Origin: Dehalococcoidia bacterium UBA1151
GTDB lineage: Bacteria; Chloroflexota; Dehalococcoidia; Lucifugimonadales; Lucifugimonadaceae
Direction of reading: 5' to 3'
DNA: 24,540 nucleotides
NCBI GenBank assembly: GCA_002311865.1
Contig: DBZV01000094.1
Location: forward strand, 5,810 to 30,349
Both the position numbers and the translations under genes were made by a program. The notes under the pieces are model-generated. The model made no database searches. It was not told the origin of the DNA and saw only the letters and a program-made list of their open reading frames with translations. Numbering within the stretch: position 1 is the stretch's first letter; each line of letters begins with the position of its first letter. Shown piece by piece: positions 1-7,165 of this stretch.

Positions 1-98
1 GATGGGGCGCGAGGGGTTCCGTCGCGGCTCAGCCAATCTTAATAAGTCCAGCCTCGGAGGGGCCTCAAACAACGAAGGCCGGGCATCATCTGTGCACT
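1..98. other. Window edge, no supported gene
   Basis: No gene can be assigned here. The plus strand has tandem stop codons at 40-45 in one frame, which could be the last codons of a gene entering from outside. The minus strand has one open frame through to the window edge but no convincing start or Shine-Dalgarno. Too little sequence is present to choose between these. Confidence 0.3.
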
Positions 99-848
99 TT
101 AGCCGCCGGTGTACGGAATCTCCGAGTGCTCCTCGGCGAATGCGCGAACGTGACCCATCATCAGATCCTGAATTCCCATCGTAATCGCACGGCCATCAGT
201 CTTGCCTGCGGCTTTGGCACGCGCCTCAGCATCTTCAGTCCGCTTCACCCGTTCGGGATGATCAGGCTCTCCCGGGAAACCAAGGGATGCTGCGAAGTCG
301 TGAGGTCCACCCACGATGCCGCTAAGACCTTTGACGGCAAGAATGTCATCCAGGTTCTGGTAGGCCTTTTCGGACTCTATCTGGGCTGAAACAATCATGT
401 TCTCGTTGGCCCACTTTGCGAATCCAAGCTTGCCGCCGTACTTCTCTGTGAGCACCTTATCGTCATTCAACTCCGTACCGCGACCGCCGCCCCACGAGCG
501 CCAGCCATCCGGCGGGAACAGGCATGCGTCGGCCAGCGCCAGCGCCTCCGCCCCGGTCTCCACGTGTGGGCCAACCACGCCTTGAATGCCGCGATCCAGC
601 CACAGGTTGATGGTGTTTGGATCTTTGTTTTGAACCCTAGCCACAACGGACATGTTATATCCATTTGCGACACGGCAGATCTCATCCACCGACTCTGGAG
701 TGAATGCGCCGTGCTCACCATCTAGGCTGATTGCCTGGAAACCAACGTGGGCCGCCATCTCTATCAGCGTCTGGTTGTAGAACGTCATCGCGAAGACGAG
801 CGCCTTGAACCCTTCTTTATTGCGTTTGAGAATTGAGTTTTCAATCAT
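99..848 (-). CDS. HpcH/HpaI family aldolase (aldolase 1)
   Basis: This 249-residue cytoplasmic TIM-barrel protein belongs to the HpcH/HpaI class II aldolase family, which cleaves 2-keto-3-deoxy or 4-hydroxy-2-oxo acids to pyruvate (or a related keto acid) plus an aldehyde using a divalent metal. Visible landmarks are the D43-x-E45-H46 motif after strand 2, R71 in an ARVQ segment, the GPHVET segment near 93-98, and the metal ligands E158 (QIE) and D184 (GPHD). The usual Asn of the GPND motif is His183 here. Length is normal for the family. A weak Shine-Dalgarno (AAGG) precedes the ATG by about 8 nt. It lies downstream of a lipoprotein gene but is separated from it by a terminator-like hairpin, so it probably has its own promoter. 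The substrate cannot be read from sequence; a neighbouring dehydratase suggests a sugar-acid product. Confidence 0.88.
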   Translation of the reverse strand: MIENSILKRNKEGFKALVFAMTFYNQTLIEMAAHVGFQAISLDGEHGAFTPESVDEICRVANGYNMSVVARVQNKDPNTINLWLDRGIQGVVGPHVETGAEALALADACLFPPDGWRSWGGGRGTELNDDKVLTEKYGGKLGFAKWANENMIVSAQIESEKAYQNLDDILAVKGLSGIVGGPHDFAASLGFPGEPDHPERVKRTEDAEARAKAAGKTDGRAITMGIQDLMMGHVRAFAEEHSEIPYTGG

Positions 849-873
849 CCAGGTACCTTCCGAACGTCAGGTT

Positions 874-893
874 GAGTGTATTGATCAACACTC
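874..893. promoter_or_regulatory. Dyad upstream of aldolase 1
   Basis: The arms GAGTG and CACTC flank the perfect palindrome TTGATCAA, with a 2-nt bulge on one side. The element lies 26-45 nt upstream of the aldolase 1 start, between the candidate promoter and the gene, a fitting place for a repressor operator. Its function is inferred from symmetry and position only. Confidence 0.3.
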
Positions 894-935
894 CGGTTGC
901 GTTGTTTGGGCTTTGTATAAGCCTTGTGGGGCGGC

Positions 936-963
936 AGTATACGCCTCGCAAATTAGAAGTCAC
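936..963 (-). promoter_or_regulatory. Candidate sigma-70-like promoter of aldolase 1
   Basis: Read on the minus strand, GTGACT (958-963) and TATACT (936-941) are separated by 16 nt. The -10 matches five of six consensus bases and the -35 matches four. It would give a leader of about 80 nt before the aldolase 1 ATG at 848. It sits just after the terminator-like hairpin of the preceding gene. The -10 lies inside a 14-nt sequence repeated upstream of the dehydratase gene. Confidence 0.35.
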
Positions 964-964
964 G

Positions 965-994
965 AAAAACGAACGCCATTTCTGGCGACCGTTT
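965..994 (-). terminator. Intrinsic terminator after the TctC-like lipoprotein gene
   Basis: Read on the minus strand, AAACG-gt-CGCCA, a GAAA tetraloop, then TGGCG-tt-CGTTT form a two-part stem (5 bp, 2x2 internal loop, 5 bp), ending in a run of five T. It starts about 22 nt after the lipoprotein stop. Stable GNRA loop, GC-rich upper stem and T tract are classical features of a Rho-independent terminator. It argues that aldolase 1 is transcribed separately. Confidence 0.65.
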
Positions 995-1015
995 CTATAT
1001 CTGTTGTTGGTGCTA

Positions 1016-2005
1016 CTACTTGGTGGCGAGCGCTTCGAACTCAGGGATCTGAGAACGGAACGTCAGGCCTGCATCTCCGGCAGGAATGGTGATTCCTTCC
1101 AGTCCAGACGCAGTAATAAATGCCTGGTATTGGGCTGATGCTTTCGCCGCTCTAAGGAGAATACCAATTTTGTCCTTGGTGAAGGATGGCGTGCGAATGG
1201 AGACAGAAAATCCGCGCAAGTATGGCAATCCTTCAAATGAGCTTCCTTCGGAGATCGCGGTCGGCACGCCAGGCAGGGATGAAACTTCATCTGGGCCAAG
1301 AACCAGGAGAGCGGTACCGGCACCGGACTTGACTAGTCCAAACGCCTCGCCCAGCGGCATAAGTCCCAGGCCGTTTGCGGTTGCAATACGGGCTGCAGGG
1401 TCGCCAGCCTGGGTAGTATCCAGCGTCAAACCAAGGGCATCGGCAATCCCTACCGCATTCAATGCAGCAGCGCCTGTCTCCGGTCCCTTCACTCCAACCG
1501 TCACACTTCCTGAAGAAGCTGCGGATACCACATCGCCCCAGTCAGAGAAATCAGAACCTGAGCTGGCAACGAAGACAAATGGCTCAAGGGTTCCCGTCTG
1601 AATGGGCTGATAGTCGCGCGTCACATCCACGTCAGTAACACCCGTGGCCACAGCTGCGGTCTGATCACTGCTGATCACAAGAAACCACTGGCCATCTTTG
1701 GGATTGGTTCCAAAGCCTTCCACCGCAGTCACTCCGTTGGAACCGGGCTGTGGCACCACGGCTACCTGGCCAGATGCAGCGACCGCGAATGCCGCTGAGT
1801 ACGCATTCGCAAAGTCGGTCTCAAACGTGCCGTCCTCGGCGCCAACCACAAAACTGACCAACCCATCCGGGTAAACCGGCGTCGGCAATGAGAAATCTTG
1901 CCCTCCCGCATCCGAAGCACCGCAGGCAGTGGCTGCAATGGCAAATATCGCCACGATCATCGTGAGAAATAGTGGCCTTCGAACGAAGCCTGTGCTAAAT
2001 GTCAT
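1016..2005 (-). CDS. TctC/Bug-like solute-binding lipoprotein
   Basis: This 329-residue protein starts with a basic stretch (RR at 9-10), a hydrophobic segment (about 12-26) and a lipobox ending ATA-C28, so it is predicted to be a membrane-anchored lipoprotein. The remainder resembles the Bug/TctC family of tripartite tricarboxylate transporter binding proteins: a PQPGSNG segment, a later EPFVFVASSGSDFSDW segment matching the family's conserved middle region, and an LPGVPT segment near the C-terminal lobe. Such proteins bind organic acids outside the membrane. No TctA or TctB permease gene is in the window, so it is an orphan. The start is supported by a GGAG about 11 nt upstream. Its position between a sugar-acid dehydratase and an aldolase suggests the ligand is a related carboxylate (inference). 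Family assignment is moderate because similarity was judged by eye. Confidence 0.7.
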   Translation of the reverse strand: MTFSTGFVRRPLFLTMIVAIFAIAATACGASDAGGQDFSLPTPVYPDGLVSFVVGAEDGTFETDFANAYSAAFAVAASGQVAVVPQPGSNGVTAVEGFGTNPKDGQWFLVISSDQTAAVATGVTDVDVTRDYQPIQTGTLEPFVFVASSGSDFSDWGDVVSAASSGSVTVGVKGPETGAAALNAVGIADALGLTLDTTQAGDPAARIATANGLGLMPLGEAFGLVKSGAGTALLVLGPDEVSSLPGVPTAISEGSSFEGLPYLRGFSVSIRTPSFTKDKIGILLRAAKASAQYQAFITASGLEGITIPAGDAGLTFRSQIPEFEALATK

Positions 2006-2108
2006 CCAGAAATCATCTCCGTGTATCGATCAAAGAGTTAGTTGGGATGCCCAGCGGCTGTCCAAACCGATGTGCGCCGAACAGGTTACTCACATTGCGA
2101 TGCGTTAG

Positions 2109-3254
2109 CTATATACCACTTTGGCTTCTCGCACCCAGTTCCACATAGGGATATCTGGCCAACTCCTCTTCAATAAGCTCAATGCCAAGCCCGGGCGCGT
2201 CACTCAGTTGGACATGTCCGTCGGTTTGCCGGGGTAAGCCGTTTACCACTTCGAAGTAGTTCGCATCGTAGAACTCAGCGTGATACTCCTGTATCCCAAA
2301 GTTGGAAAGCGAAGCATCCAGGTGGAAGGAGGCCATTGTGCCAATTGGGGAGTTTGTGTTGTGCGGTGCCATCGTCAGATGTGCAGCCTCAGCGATCGCG
2401 GCGATCTTCTTCAGTTCCGTAATGCCGCCAGCGTTGCAGATGTCCGGCTGCAGGAAGTCCACTGCATGAGCTTCAATCAGTTCGTAGAAATCGTACTTAT
2501 GATAGAGCCGCTCCCCCGTGGCGATGGGAATATCGACGCGATTCCGAACGTCAGCCATCTCCGCGACAAGTTCATAAGAGACGGGCTCCTCATAGAAGGT
2601 GGGTTCATACTGCTCTAGCCGTTTCCCAATCTGGATTGCGGTTGCAACGTTGAACTTGGCGTGCGCCTCCACAAGAATATCCACGTCTGGACCCACCGCA
2701 TTACGAACGGCTGCCACGCGACCTTCTGCTAGTCGCAGCTCTTTGCGTGAAATGTTGAAGTAGCTATCACGTCCAAACGGATCGAACTTCAGAGCCGTGT
2801 AGCCCTTGTCCATCACAATCTTCGCCTCGTCGGCAATTAGCTCTGGCGGGGCGGGTGTTGTGTACCAGCCGTTGGCGTAAACCCGGAGCCGAGTTTTATG
2901 TGCACCACCCAGCAGGGTATAAGCCGGCACGCCAAGAATCTTGCCCCTCAGATCCCAGAGGGCAATATCGATGCCCGATATCGCGGTGGCAACCAGGCGG
3001 CCGCTGCGAGACACCATTCCCTGGTGCATCCGAGTCCAGTGAACTTCTGAGTCCAGCGGGTCTTTGCCATCCAGGTAGTGCTCAAACCACCACTTCAGGA
3101 TGCTATCTACCTGATTGTCCAACCCCAGCGGACTTGCCTCTCCAATGCCGAATACGTCTGGGTCGTCGGTAAGAAGCTTGATCAAAAGCCAGTTGCGATT
3201 GGCATTATGGTGCCGTGAGTTGAATTGAATAGTTTCAATACCGGCAAGTTTCAT
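2109..3254 (-). CDS. Mandelate racemase/enolase-superfamily sugar-acid dehydratase
   Basis: A 381-residue member of the mandelate racemase/muconate lactonizing enzyme group of the enolase superfamily. These enzymes abstract the alpha proton of a carboxylate bound to Mg2+; the galactonate/gluconate-dehydratase-like branch removes water to give a 2-keto-3-deoxy acid. Seen here: K156 in an LKFDPFG motif; metal-ligand candidates E196, E222 and E248 (VEAH, YEEP, GERL); H198; D271 in QPDI; and H298 in APHNTNSP. H198 and H298 correspond to the general acid/base histidines of galactonate-dehydratase-like enzymes. The first metal ligand is Glu where mandelate racemase has Asp. The frame is open to 3356, but the ATG at 3254 is preceded by GGAG (3263-3266) at 8 nt and begins the family's normal N-terminus, so the longer form is rejected. 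Exact substrate unknown. Confidence 0.88.
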   Translation of the reverse strand: MKLAGIETIQFNSRHHNANRNWLLIKLLTDDPDVFGIGEASPLGLDNQVDSILKWWFEHYLDGKDPLDSEVHWTRMHQGMVSRSGRLVATAISGIDIALWDLRGKILGVPAYTLLGGAHKTRLRVYANGWYTTPAPPELIADEAKIVMDKGYTALKFDPFGRDSYFNISRKELRLAEGRVAAVRNAVGPDVDILVEAHAKFNVATAIQIGKRLEQYEPTFYEEPVSYELVAEMADVRNRVDIPIATGERLYHKYDFYELIEAHAVDFLQPDICNAGGITELKKIAAIAEAAHLTMAPHNTNSPIGTMASFHLDASLSNFGIQEYHAEFYDANYFEVVNGLPRQTDGHVQLSDAPGLGIELIEEELARYPYVELGARSQSGI

Positions 3255-3307
3255 CAGTGGGACTCCAGTAGATCCAAGCGACTCGCTGTACATATGTTGC
3301 GGAGGCA

Positions 3308-3321
3308 GCGGCAGTATACGC
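3308..3321. repeat. 14-nt repeat copy 2 (copy 1 at 931-944)
   Basis: The sequence GCGGCAGTATACGC occurs identically at 931-944 and here. Both copies lie upstream of minus-strand catabolic genes (aldolase 1 and the dehydratase). Read on the minus strand each contains TATACT, a plausible -10 box. One 14-nt match is near what chance allows in a window this size, but both copies falling in regulatory gaps is less expected. Confidence 0.35.
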
Positions 3322-3361
3322 GCTCCAACGTGGTAAATTGCCCGGCTATGAGTCAAATGCC

Positions 3362-4594
3362 ATGACGTTACAGTCAGATCTTGCCGCCGAGGTAGCCGCC
3401 GCAGCGAACGCCGTGGCCGGTCGCGTCAAAGAGATTCGGCAGGATATTCATGCCCATCCGGAGCTCCGATATCAGGAGCATCGCACCGCGGCCATCTGCG
3501 CGGAAGAGCTTCGGTCGCTGGGCATAGAGGTGAGAGAGGGCGTGGGCCAGACCGGAGTGGTAGGTGTACTCCGGGGCAAAGCTGGCTCTGATCGAACGGT
3601 TGGCTTTCGGGCGGAGATGGATGCCCTGCCTACGCAAGACCTGTGCGGTCATCCATGGCAGTCGACCATCCCCGGCGTGGGCCACCACTGCGGACACGAT
3701 GGGCACGTGGCGGCACTTCTGGGCACCGCCAAAGTGCTTGCGGGCATGCGAGACCGACTTGAAGGCAACATCAAGTTCCTTTTCGAACCAGCCGAAGAGG
3801 CAACACCAGACGATGAGATCCCCGGCTCCATCGCGATGATCAACGATGGTGCGCTGGATGATCCACGACCAGACGCAATATTTGCCTGCCACTTCTACCC
3901 GGAGTGGCCCGCCGGATCTATCGCACTGAAATCTGGCTCATCCTTCTCTGGAAACGACTATTTTGAGCTCACGGTGAAGGGCAAGGAATCTCACAGCGCG
4001 GTGCCGTGGAAGGGTGTGGACGCGATAGTTGTGGCGGCACAAGTTATCTCAGCGCTACAGTCGTTCACCGCCCGCCAGCTGGATATAGAAGAAGCTACCA
4101 GCCTGACGGTGGGCACCATAAAGGGCGGACGCGCCTCCAACATTCTGGCTGACTCCGTGGAGATGACTGGCACCGTGAGGATTTCGAGCGAGAAAATCAG
4201 GAACGATCTTCCCGCATTGATTGAGCGCACCATCAAAGGAGTGTGCGAGTCATTGGGAGCGGAATACGACTTGAATTACTTCTCCAGACACTTACCAGCG
4301 GTCATCTGCACCCCGGCTGAAGTCGATCTGGTGAGGTCGGCATCGATTGAGGTCCTTGGCCGCGAACAGGTGATTGAGATGCGGCATCCACGGCTGGCCG
4401 CTGATACCGTGCACGAGTGGCTGGACCGAGTGCCAGGCGTATTTTTCATGGTGGGAACGGCGGGTGATTCAACAGACACCCACTACCCCTCGCACCACCA
4501 ACGATTTAACATCGCTGACGAAACATGGCCCGCCGTAGTAGCGGCCCAGTCAATGTCAGCGATCAGATATCTGCAACAGGCCCGGTCGGAGTGA
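3362..4594 (+). CDS. M20 family metallo-amidohydrolase (peptidase M20D type)
   Basis: A 410-residue cytoplasmic zinc amidohydrolase of the M20D group (hippurate hydrolase, N-acyl-amino-acid amidohydrolase, IAA-amino-acid hydrolase relatives), which hydrolyse N-acyl bonds. Visible: an HAHPEL motif near 30-35 (QDIHAHPEL), C110-G-H112-D-G-H115, the P-A-E145-E146 catalytic/metal segment, H177 in ACHFYP, the dimerisation-domain motif KESHSAVPW near 208-216, and the late histidine cluster H374, H378 and H379. Length is normal. The frame also permits a TTG start at 3338, but no Shine-Dalgarno supports it; the ATG at 3362 has no clear Shine-Dalgarno either, so the start is uncertain. The gene diverges from the dehydratase across about 107 nt and precedes aldolase 2 by 31 nt, probably as one transcript. 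The substrate is unknown; it may release an acid or amine from a conjugate that feeds the pathway. Confidence 0.87.
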   Translation: MTLQSDLAAEVAAAANAVAGRVKEIRQDIHAHPELRYQEHRTAAICAEELRSLGIEVREGVGQTGVVGVLRGKAGSDRTVGFRAEMDALPTQDLCGHPWQSTIPGVGHHCGHDGHVAALLGTAKVLAGMRDRLEGNIKFLFEPAEEATPDDEIPGSIAMINDGALDDPRPDAIFACHFYPEWPAGSIALKSGSSFSGNDYFELTVKGKESHSAVPWKGVDAIVVAAQVISALQSFTARQLDIEEATSLTVGTIKGGRASNILADSVEMTGTVRISSEKIRNDLPALIERTIKGVCESLGAEYDLNYFSRHLPAVICTPAEVDLVRSASIEVLGREQVIEMRHPRLAADTVHEWLDRVPGVFFMVGTAGDSTDTHYPSHHQRFNIADETWPAVVAAQSMSAIRYLQQARSE

Positions 4595-4625
4595 TCGGCA
4601 GCACCATAAAAGGGAGCATTCGGAA

Positions 4626-5456
4626 ATGAATGGCGGCCAAATCAAAGAGACACTTAAGGATGGCGGCGCCGTCTTTGGCTTCATGATCTCAGCATCCAGA
4701 AACGGCAAATGGGCCGTCACGCTGAGTGGCGGTGGAATTGATTACACCATCATCGACACTGAGCATGCCCAGCGAAGCCGTGAGGAGCTTGCGGACCTGG
4801 TGCTGATCCTCAAGGCCTACAACGTATCGCCAATAATCCGAATTCCGTATCCGGTGCCTCACTACGTAGCGATGGCGCTGGATGCCGGAGCTGATGGCGT
4901 GCTTGTTCCGTACTGTGAAGATCCACAGGTTGTGCGTGATTGTGTTGCCGTGAAGAACTGGCATCCCATGAAGGGTGATTACCTTGACCGTGCCGGCAAC
5001 ACCGGCGTGTTTCCAAGCGATAAGACCCGGGACTACCTGGCGGAGCGCCACAAGAATCACACCATCATTATTGGTATTGAGAGTGAGCCGGGATATCAGA
5101 ACCTGGAAGAGATTCTGAAGGTGGATGGGCTGGATGCCATCTTCATTGGGCCAAATGACATGAGCACCTCACTGGGAATCCCCGATGATTATGGCAATCA
5201 GAAGTACTGGGATGTGATTGACGATATCGTCAAACAGACTGAAGCATCTGGGCGTCCGGTAATGATTCACCAGCAGAATATCCCGGATTCATCCCGGGCA
5301 ATTGACGCTGGTGCCCGATTTATTCTGCACAGCAGCGATCAACGATTACTTCAACAGGCGATGCAGCACGACTTCAGAGCACTACGCGAATACACAGAAA
5401 GGAAATTGGGCCGTTCGCTATCAATCGAGGTAGAGGACACGGTAGAAACGATTTAA
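4626..5456 (+). CDS. HpcH/HpaI family aldolase (aldolase 2)
   Basis: A second HpcH/HpaI class II aldolase, 276 residues, with a cleaner active site than aldolase 1: D44-x-E46-H47, R72 in IIRIP, E152 in GIESEPG and D178 in IGPND. The reaction is expected to be metal-dependent retro-aldol cleavage of a 2-keto acid to pyruvate plus aldehyde. The start is supported by an AGGGAG Shine-Dalgarno about 10 nt upstream. It lies 31 nt after the M20 gene on the same strand and is likely co-transcribed with it. It is clearly diverged from aldolase 1 at 99-848, for example in the 110-140 region and the C-terminus, so the two are paralogues rather than a recent duplication and may act on different chain lengths or stereoisomers (inference). 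Confidence 0.92.
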   Translation: MNGGQIKETLKDGGAVFGFMISASRNGKWAVTLSGGGIDYTIIDTEHAQRSREELADLVLILKAYNVSPIIRIPYPVPHYVAMALDAGADGVLVPYCEDPQVVRDCVAVKNWHPMKGDYLDRAGNTGVFPSDKTRDYLAERHKNHTIIIGIESEPGYQNLEEILKVDGLDAIFIGPNDMSTSLGIPDDYGNQKYWDVIDDIVKQTEASGRPVMIHQQNIPDSSRAIDAGARFILHSSDQRLLQQAMQHDFRALREYTERKLGRSLSIEVEDTVETI

Positions 5457-5686
5457 TGCAAACACGGGGGAAGTTACCTTCAACTATTCGTAGGTTCTCT
5501 GCATGACCATTGGCCGATTAGTGGATTGTGCCTGATATCCATGAACCTTATGCTGTATAGCGATGGTTTTCGGATTCTGGGGCTTGATGAACCCCGTCGA
5601 TGAACCCATCATTACGTCAGCAGGGGTTGACAACCAGAATAAATTGGGCCTCCCATGGACCAGACAGTAGAGAGACAGAAATAAGA
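5457..5686. other. Intergenic region upstream of the HTH regulator
   Basis: No gene is supported. Two things are visible: a TTGACA at 5627-5632 without a matching -10 at the right distance, and a direct repeat GATGAACCC at 5586-5594 and 5599-5607 (period 13), about 80-100 nt upstream of the regulator start. Direct repeats suit proteins with an excisionase-type HTH, but a link is speculative. Confidence 0.3.
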
Positions 5687-6226
5687 ATGACTGAAAGCAC
5701 TGGACAGGGATTACTAAATATTCGTGAGGCTGCCCGCTACCTGGGCATCAGCCACCACACGCTGTACAAACTTCTGGAGCGACGAGAAGTCCCTGCGGCG
5801 AAAATTGGCGGCTCGTGGCGATTCAACCGTACAACACTGGATGAGTTCGTGGCTTCTCAGTCACTGGTACCGCGCCCACGGATCCTGGTTATTGACCGGA
5901 TAAAGGGTGATCGTGATCTCCTGGCAGACTTTGCAGTTGCACGCGCTGGCCAGATCGACACGGTGGAATCCGCTGAAGAAGCAATTCGGCTGCTCGGTCG
6001 GGCAAAGCCAGATCTGGTGTTTATTGGAGGCGACTCAGCTGAATCAATTGGGACCGATGTGAACAAGCTTCGCGAAGAAGGCATCGACGCCCGTATCGTG
6101 GTAGTTGCTTCCCCAGGCAACGCCGCCATCGCAGCACCTGCAATGGAGCACGGTCCCGCATTTCTGCTCCCCAAGCCGGTCGATCGCGATGATGTGATCT
6201 CAATCCTCACTCTCATCACGCACTAA
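5687..6226 (+). CDS. Excisionase-type HTH protein with degenerate receiver domain
   Basis: A 179-residue predicted DNA-binding regulator. Residues about 8-58 form an excisionase/MerR-like HTH_17 domain (LNIREAARYLGIS, then TLYKLLERREVPAAKIGGSWRF). Residues about 64-178 have the fold pattern of a response-regulator receiver: ILVID at 66-70, PDLVFI at 108-113, VVVAS near 138-142 and LLPKP with the switch lysine K163. The residue expected to be the phospho-accepting aspartate after FI is G114, and the acidic pair is reduced to D70-R71, so phosphorylation by the usual route is unlikely. The frame is open from 5600, but the ATG at 5687 begins directly before the HTH and is preferred; its Shine-Dalgarno is weak. 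It is monocistronic, ending in a strong hairpin shared with the convergent PIG-L gene. Targets unknown. Confidence 0.82.
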   Translation: MTESTGQGLLNIREAARYLGISHHTLYKLLERREVPAAKIGGSWRFNRTTLDEFVASQSLVPRPRILVIDRIKGDRDLLADFAVARAGQIDTVESAEEAIRLLGRAKPDLVFIGGDSAESIGTDVNKLREEGIDARIVVVASPGNAAIAAPAMEHGPAFLLPKPVDRDDVISILTLITH

Positions 6227-6239
6227 ACTCGAATCATCA

Positions 6240-6279
6240 ACGAAGAAGAGGGCGGCCATAGCGACGCCCTCTTCTTCGT
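6240..6279. terminator. Bidirectional hairpin between convergent genes
   Basis: A perfect 15-bp inverted repeat (arms 6240-6254 and 6265-6279, core GAAGAAGAGGGCG) encloses a 10-nt loop. It lies 13 nt after the HTH-regulator stop and 24 nt beyond the stop of the convergent PIG-L gene. There is no clean T tract on either strand beyond the T/C-rich arm itself, but position and stem strength make a shared terminator the best reading. Confidence 0.75.
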
Positions 6280-6303
6280 GAATCGACAAGGTCGAAAGAT
6301 CGC

Positions 6304-7023
6304 CTAGTCCAGCTTGAACAACTTATAAGTTTCAGCTGGGCCAACCCCGTGCGGCTTCCCGCTCCGGATCTTCCATTCACGCATCCGGTCACCTACTTCT
6401 TGCGAGACCTGGCTGAAGTGAGCTTTCAGGGCGGATATGGATTTCACCAAATCCTGCTCTTCCAACTCCACCACGTGTTTCGCGACTTCGCCTCCGTGCA
6501 TCACCCAAACTTCCGCAACTTTGTGTGGCTCATACTCCTCTTCAAGAAGATCAGGGTAAGTGAGCCGGTCACGGGCCGTGGAGTATACGGCAGATAGCGC
6601 CGCTTCTGCTGCTGCCATGTGATCTGGATGACCAATGTAGCCGCTGTTGGAAAGATCGCGAGTTGGACTGTTATAGATCATGACATCCGGCTTGTGTTTC
6701 CTGATCATTCTCGCGATGTCTTTGCGTAAATCAAGGCTCGGCTCCAGAAGTGAGTTCGGGTAGTTCAGGAACTCAACCGTCTTGAGCCCCAGAATCTTTG
6801 CGGCGGCAATCTGCTCAGCGTGTCGAATCGCTGAGAGCTTCTGCTGGGTCATTTCCAGGTCATCTGAACCCTTGCTACCGTCTGTACACAGCACGTACGT
6901 CACTTCCCAGCCCTTGCGTATCAGCTGAGCCACGGTGCCTGAGCAGCCGTACTCGGCATCGTCTGCGTGGGCGACGACCACCAACGCACTCTTCAGACTC
7001 GGATCGGATATTTGCTCCGTCAT
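6304..7023 (-). CDS. PIG-L family zinc deacetylase
   Basis: A 239-residue member of the PIG-L/LmbE family, which removes acetyl groups from N-acetylglucosamine-type amino sugars (MshB, BshB and PIG-L are relatives). The N-terminal motif AHADDAE gives zinc ligands H19 and D22 with D21 as likely catalytic base; the third ligand is in the GHPDH segment (H132 or H135). The usual Pro of the AHPDD motif is Ala20. Length matches the family. A GGGAGA Shine-Dalgarno sits about 5 nt before the ATG. It has its own promoter-like sequence upstream (7128-7156). Whether it acts on a low-molecular-weight thiol precursor, a glycan or a lipid cannot be decided; no thiol-biosynthesis partner lies nearby. Confidence 0.9.
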   Translation of the reverse strand: MTEQISDPSLKSALVVVAHADDAEYGCSGTVAQLIRKGWEVTYVLCTDGSKGSDDLEMTQQKLSAIRHAEQIAAAKILGLKTVEFLNYPNSLLEPSLDLRKDIARMIRKHKPDVMIYNSPTRDLSNSGYIGHPDHMAAAEAALSAVYSTARDRLTYPDLLEEEYEPHKVAEVWVMHGGEVAKHVVELEEQDLVKSISALKAHFSQVSQEVGDRMREWKIRSGKPHGVGPAETYKLFKLD

Positions 7024-7078
7024 TTCTCTCCCACGTCATCCATGCACACCGGCATCGCGATATATTCCGCGCGACCAG

Positions 7079-7093
7079 AACATGGTGCATGTT
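7079..7093. promoter_or_regulatory. Perfect dyad in the PIG-L leader
   Basis: AACATG, a 3-nt spacer and CATGTT form a perfect palindrome of 6+3+6 between the PIG-L promoter-like sequence and its start codon. It could be an operator. It is too short and lacks a T tract for a good terminator. Confidence 0.3.
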
Positions 7094-7127
7094 GTTATTC
7101 GATTCTCCAAACAATCGCAGTCAGACC

Positions 7128-7156
7128 AGTAGATTTCTCTTCTTGAAATATGTCAA
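7128..7156 (-). promoter_or_regulatory. Candidate sigma-70 promoter of the PIG-L gene
   Basis: On the minus strand a perfect TTGACA (7151-7156) and TCTACT (7128-7133, four of six consensus) are separated by the optimal 17 nt. It lies between the hydrolase stop at 7166 and the PIG-L start at 7023, leaving a leader of about 100 nt. Confidence 0.5.
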
Positions 7157-7165
7157 TGCGTACGC

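Noticed and set aside
3255..3356. Longer N-terminus for the dehydratase (34 extra residues)
   Set aside because: It would overlap the divergent amidohydrolase start, does not resemble the family's N-terminus, and the ATG at 3254 has a well-spaced GGAG.
3338..3361. TTG start for the amidohydrolase
   Set aside because: No Shine-Dalgarno is present at a workable distance; the ATG eight codons later fits the family's usual length. Neither is proven.
5586..5607. GATGAACCC direct repeat as a CRISPR or mobile-element trace
   Set aside because: Only two copies with a 13-nt period; no spacers, terminal inverted repeats or transposase gene.
5627..5632. TTGACA as a promoter for the HTH regulator
   Set aside because: No acceptable -10 box is found 15-19 nt downstream; the region there is GC-rich.
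5600..5686. Upstream in-frame ATG for the HTH regulator
   Set aside because: The added 29 residues have no recognisable domain, lack a Shine-Dalgarno, and cover a likely regulatory region with direct repeats.
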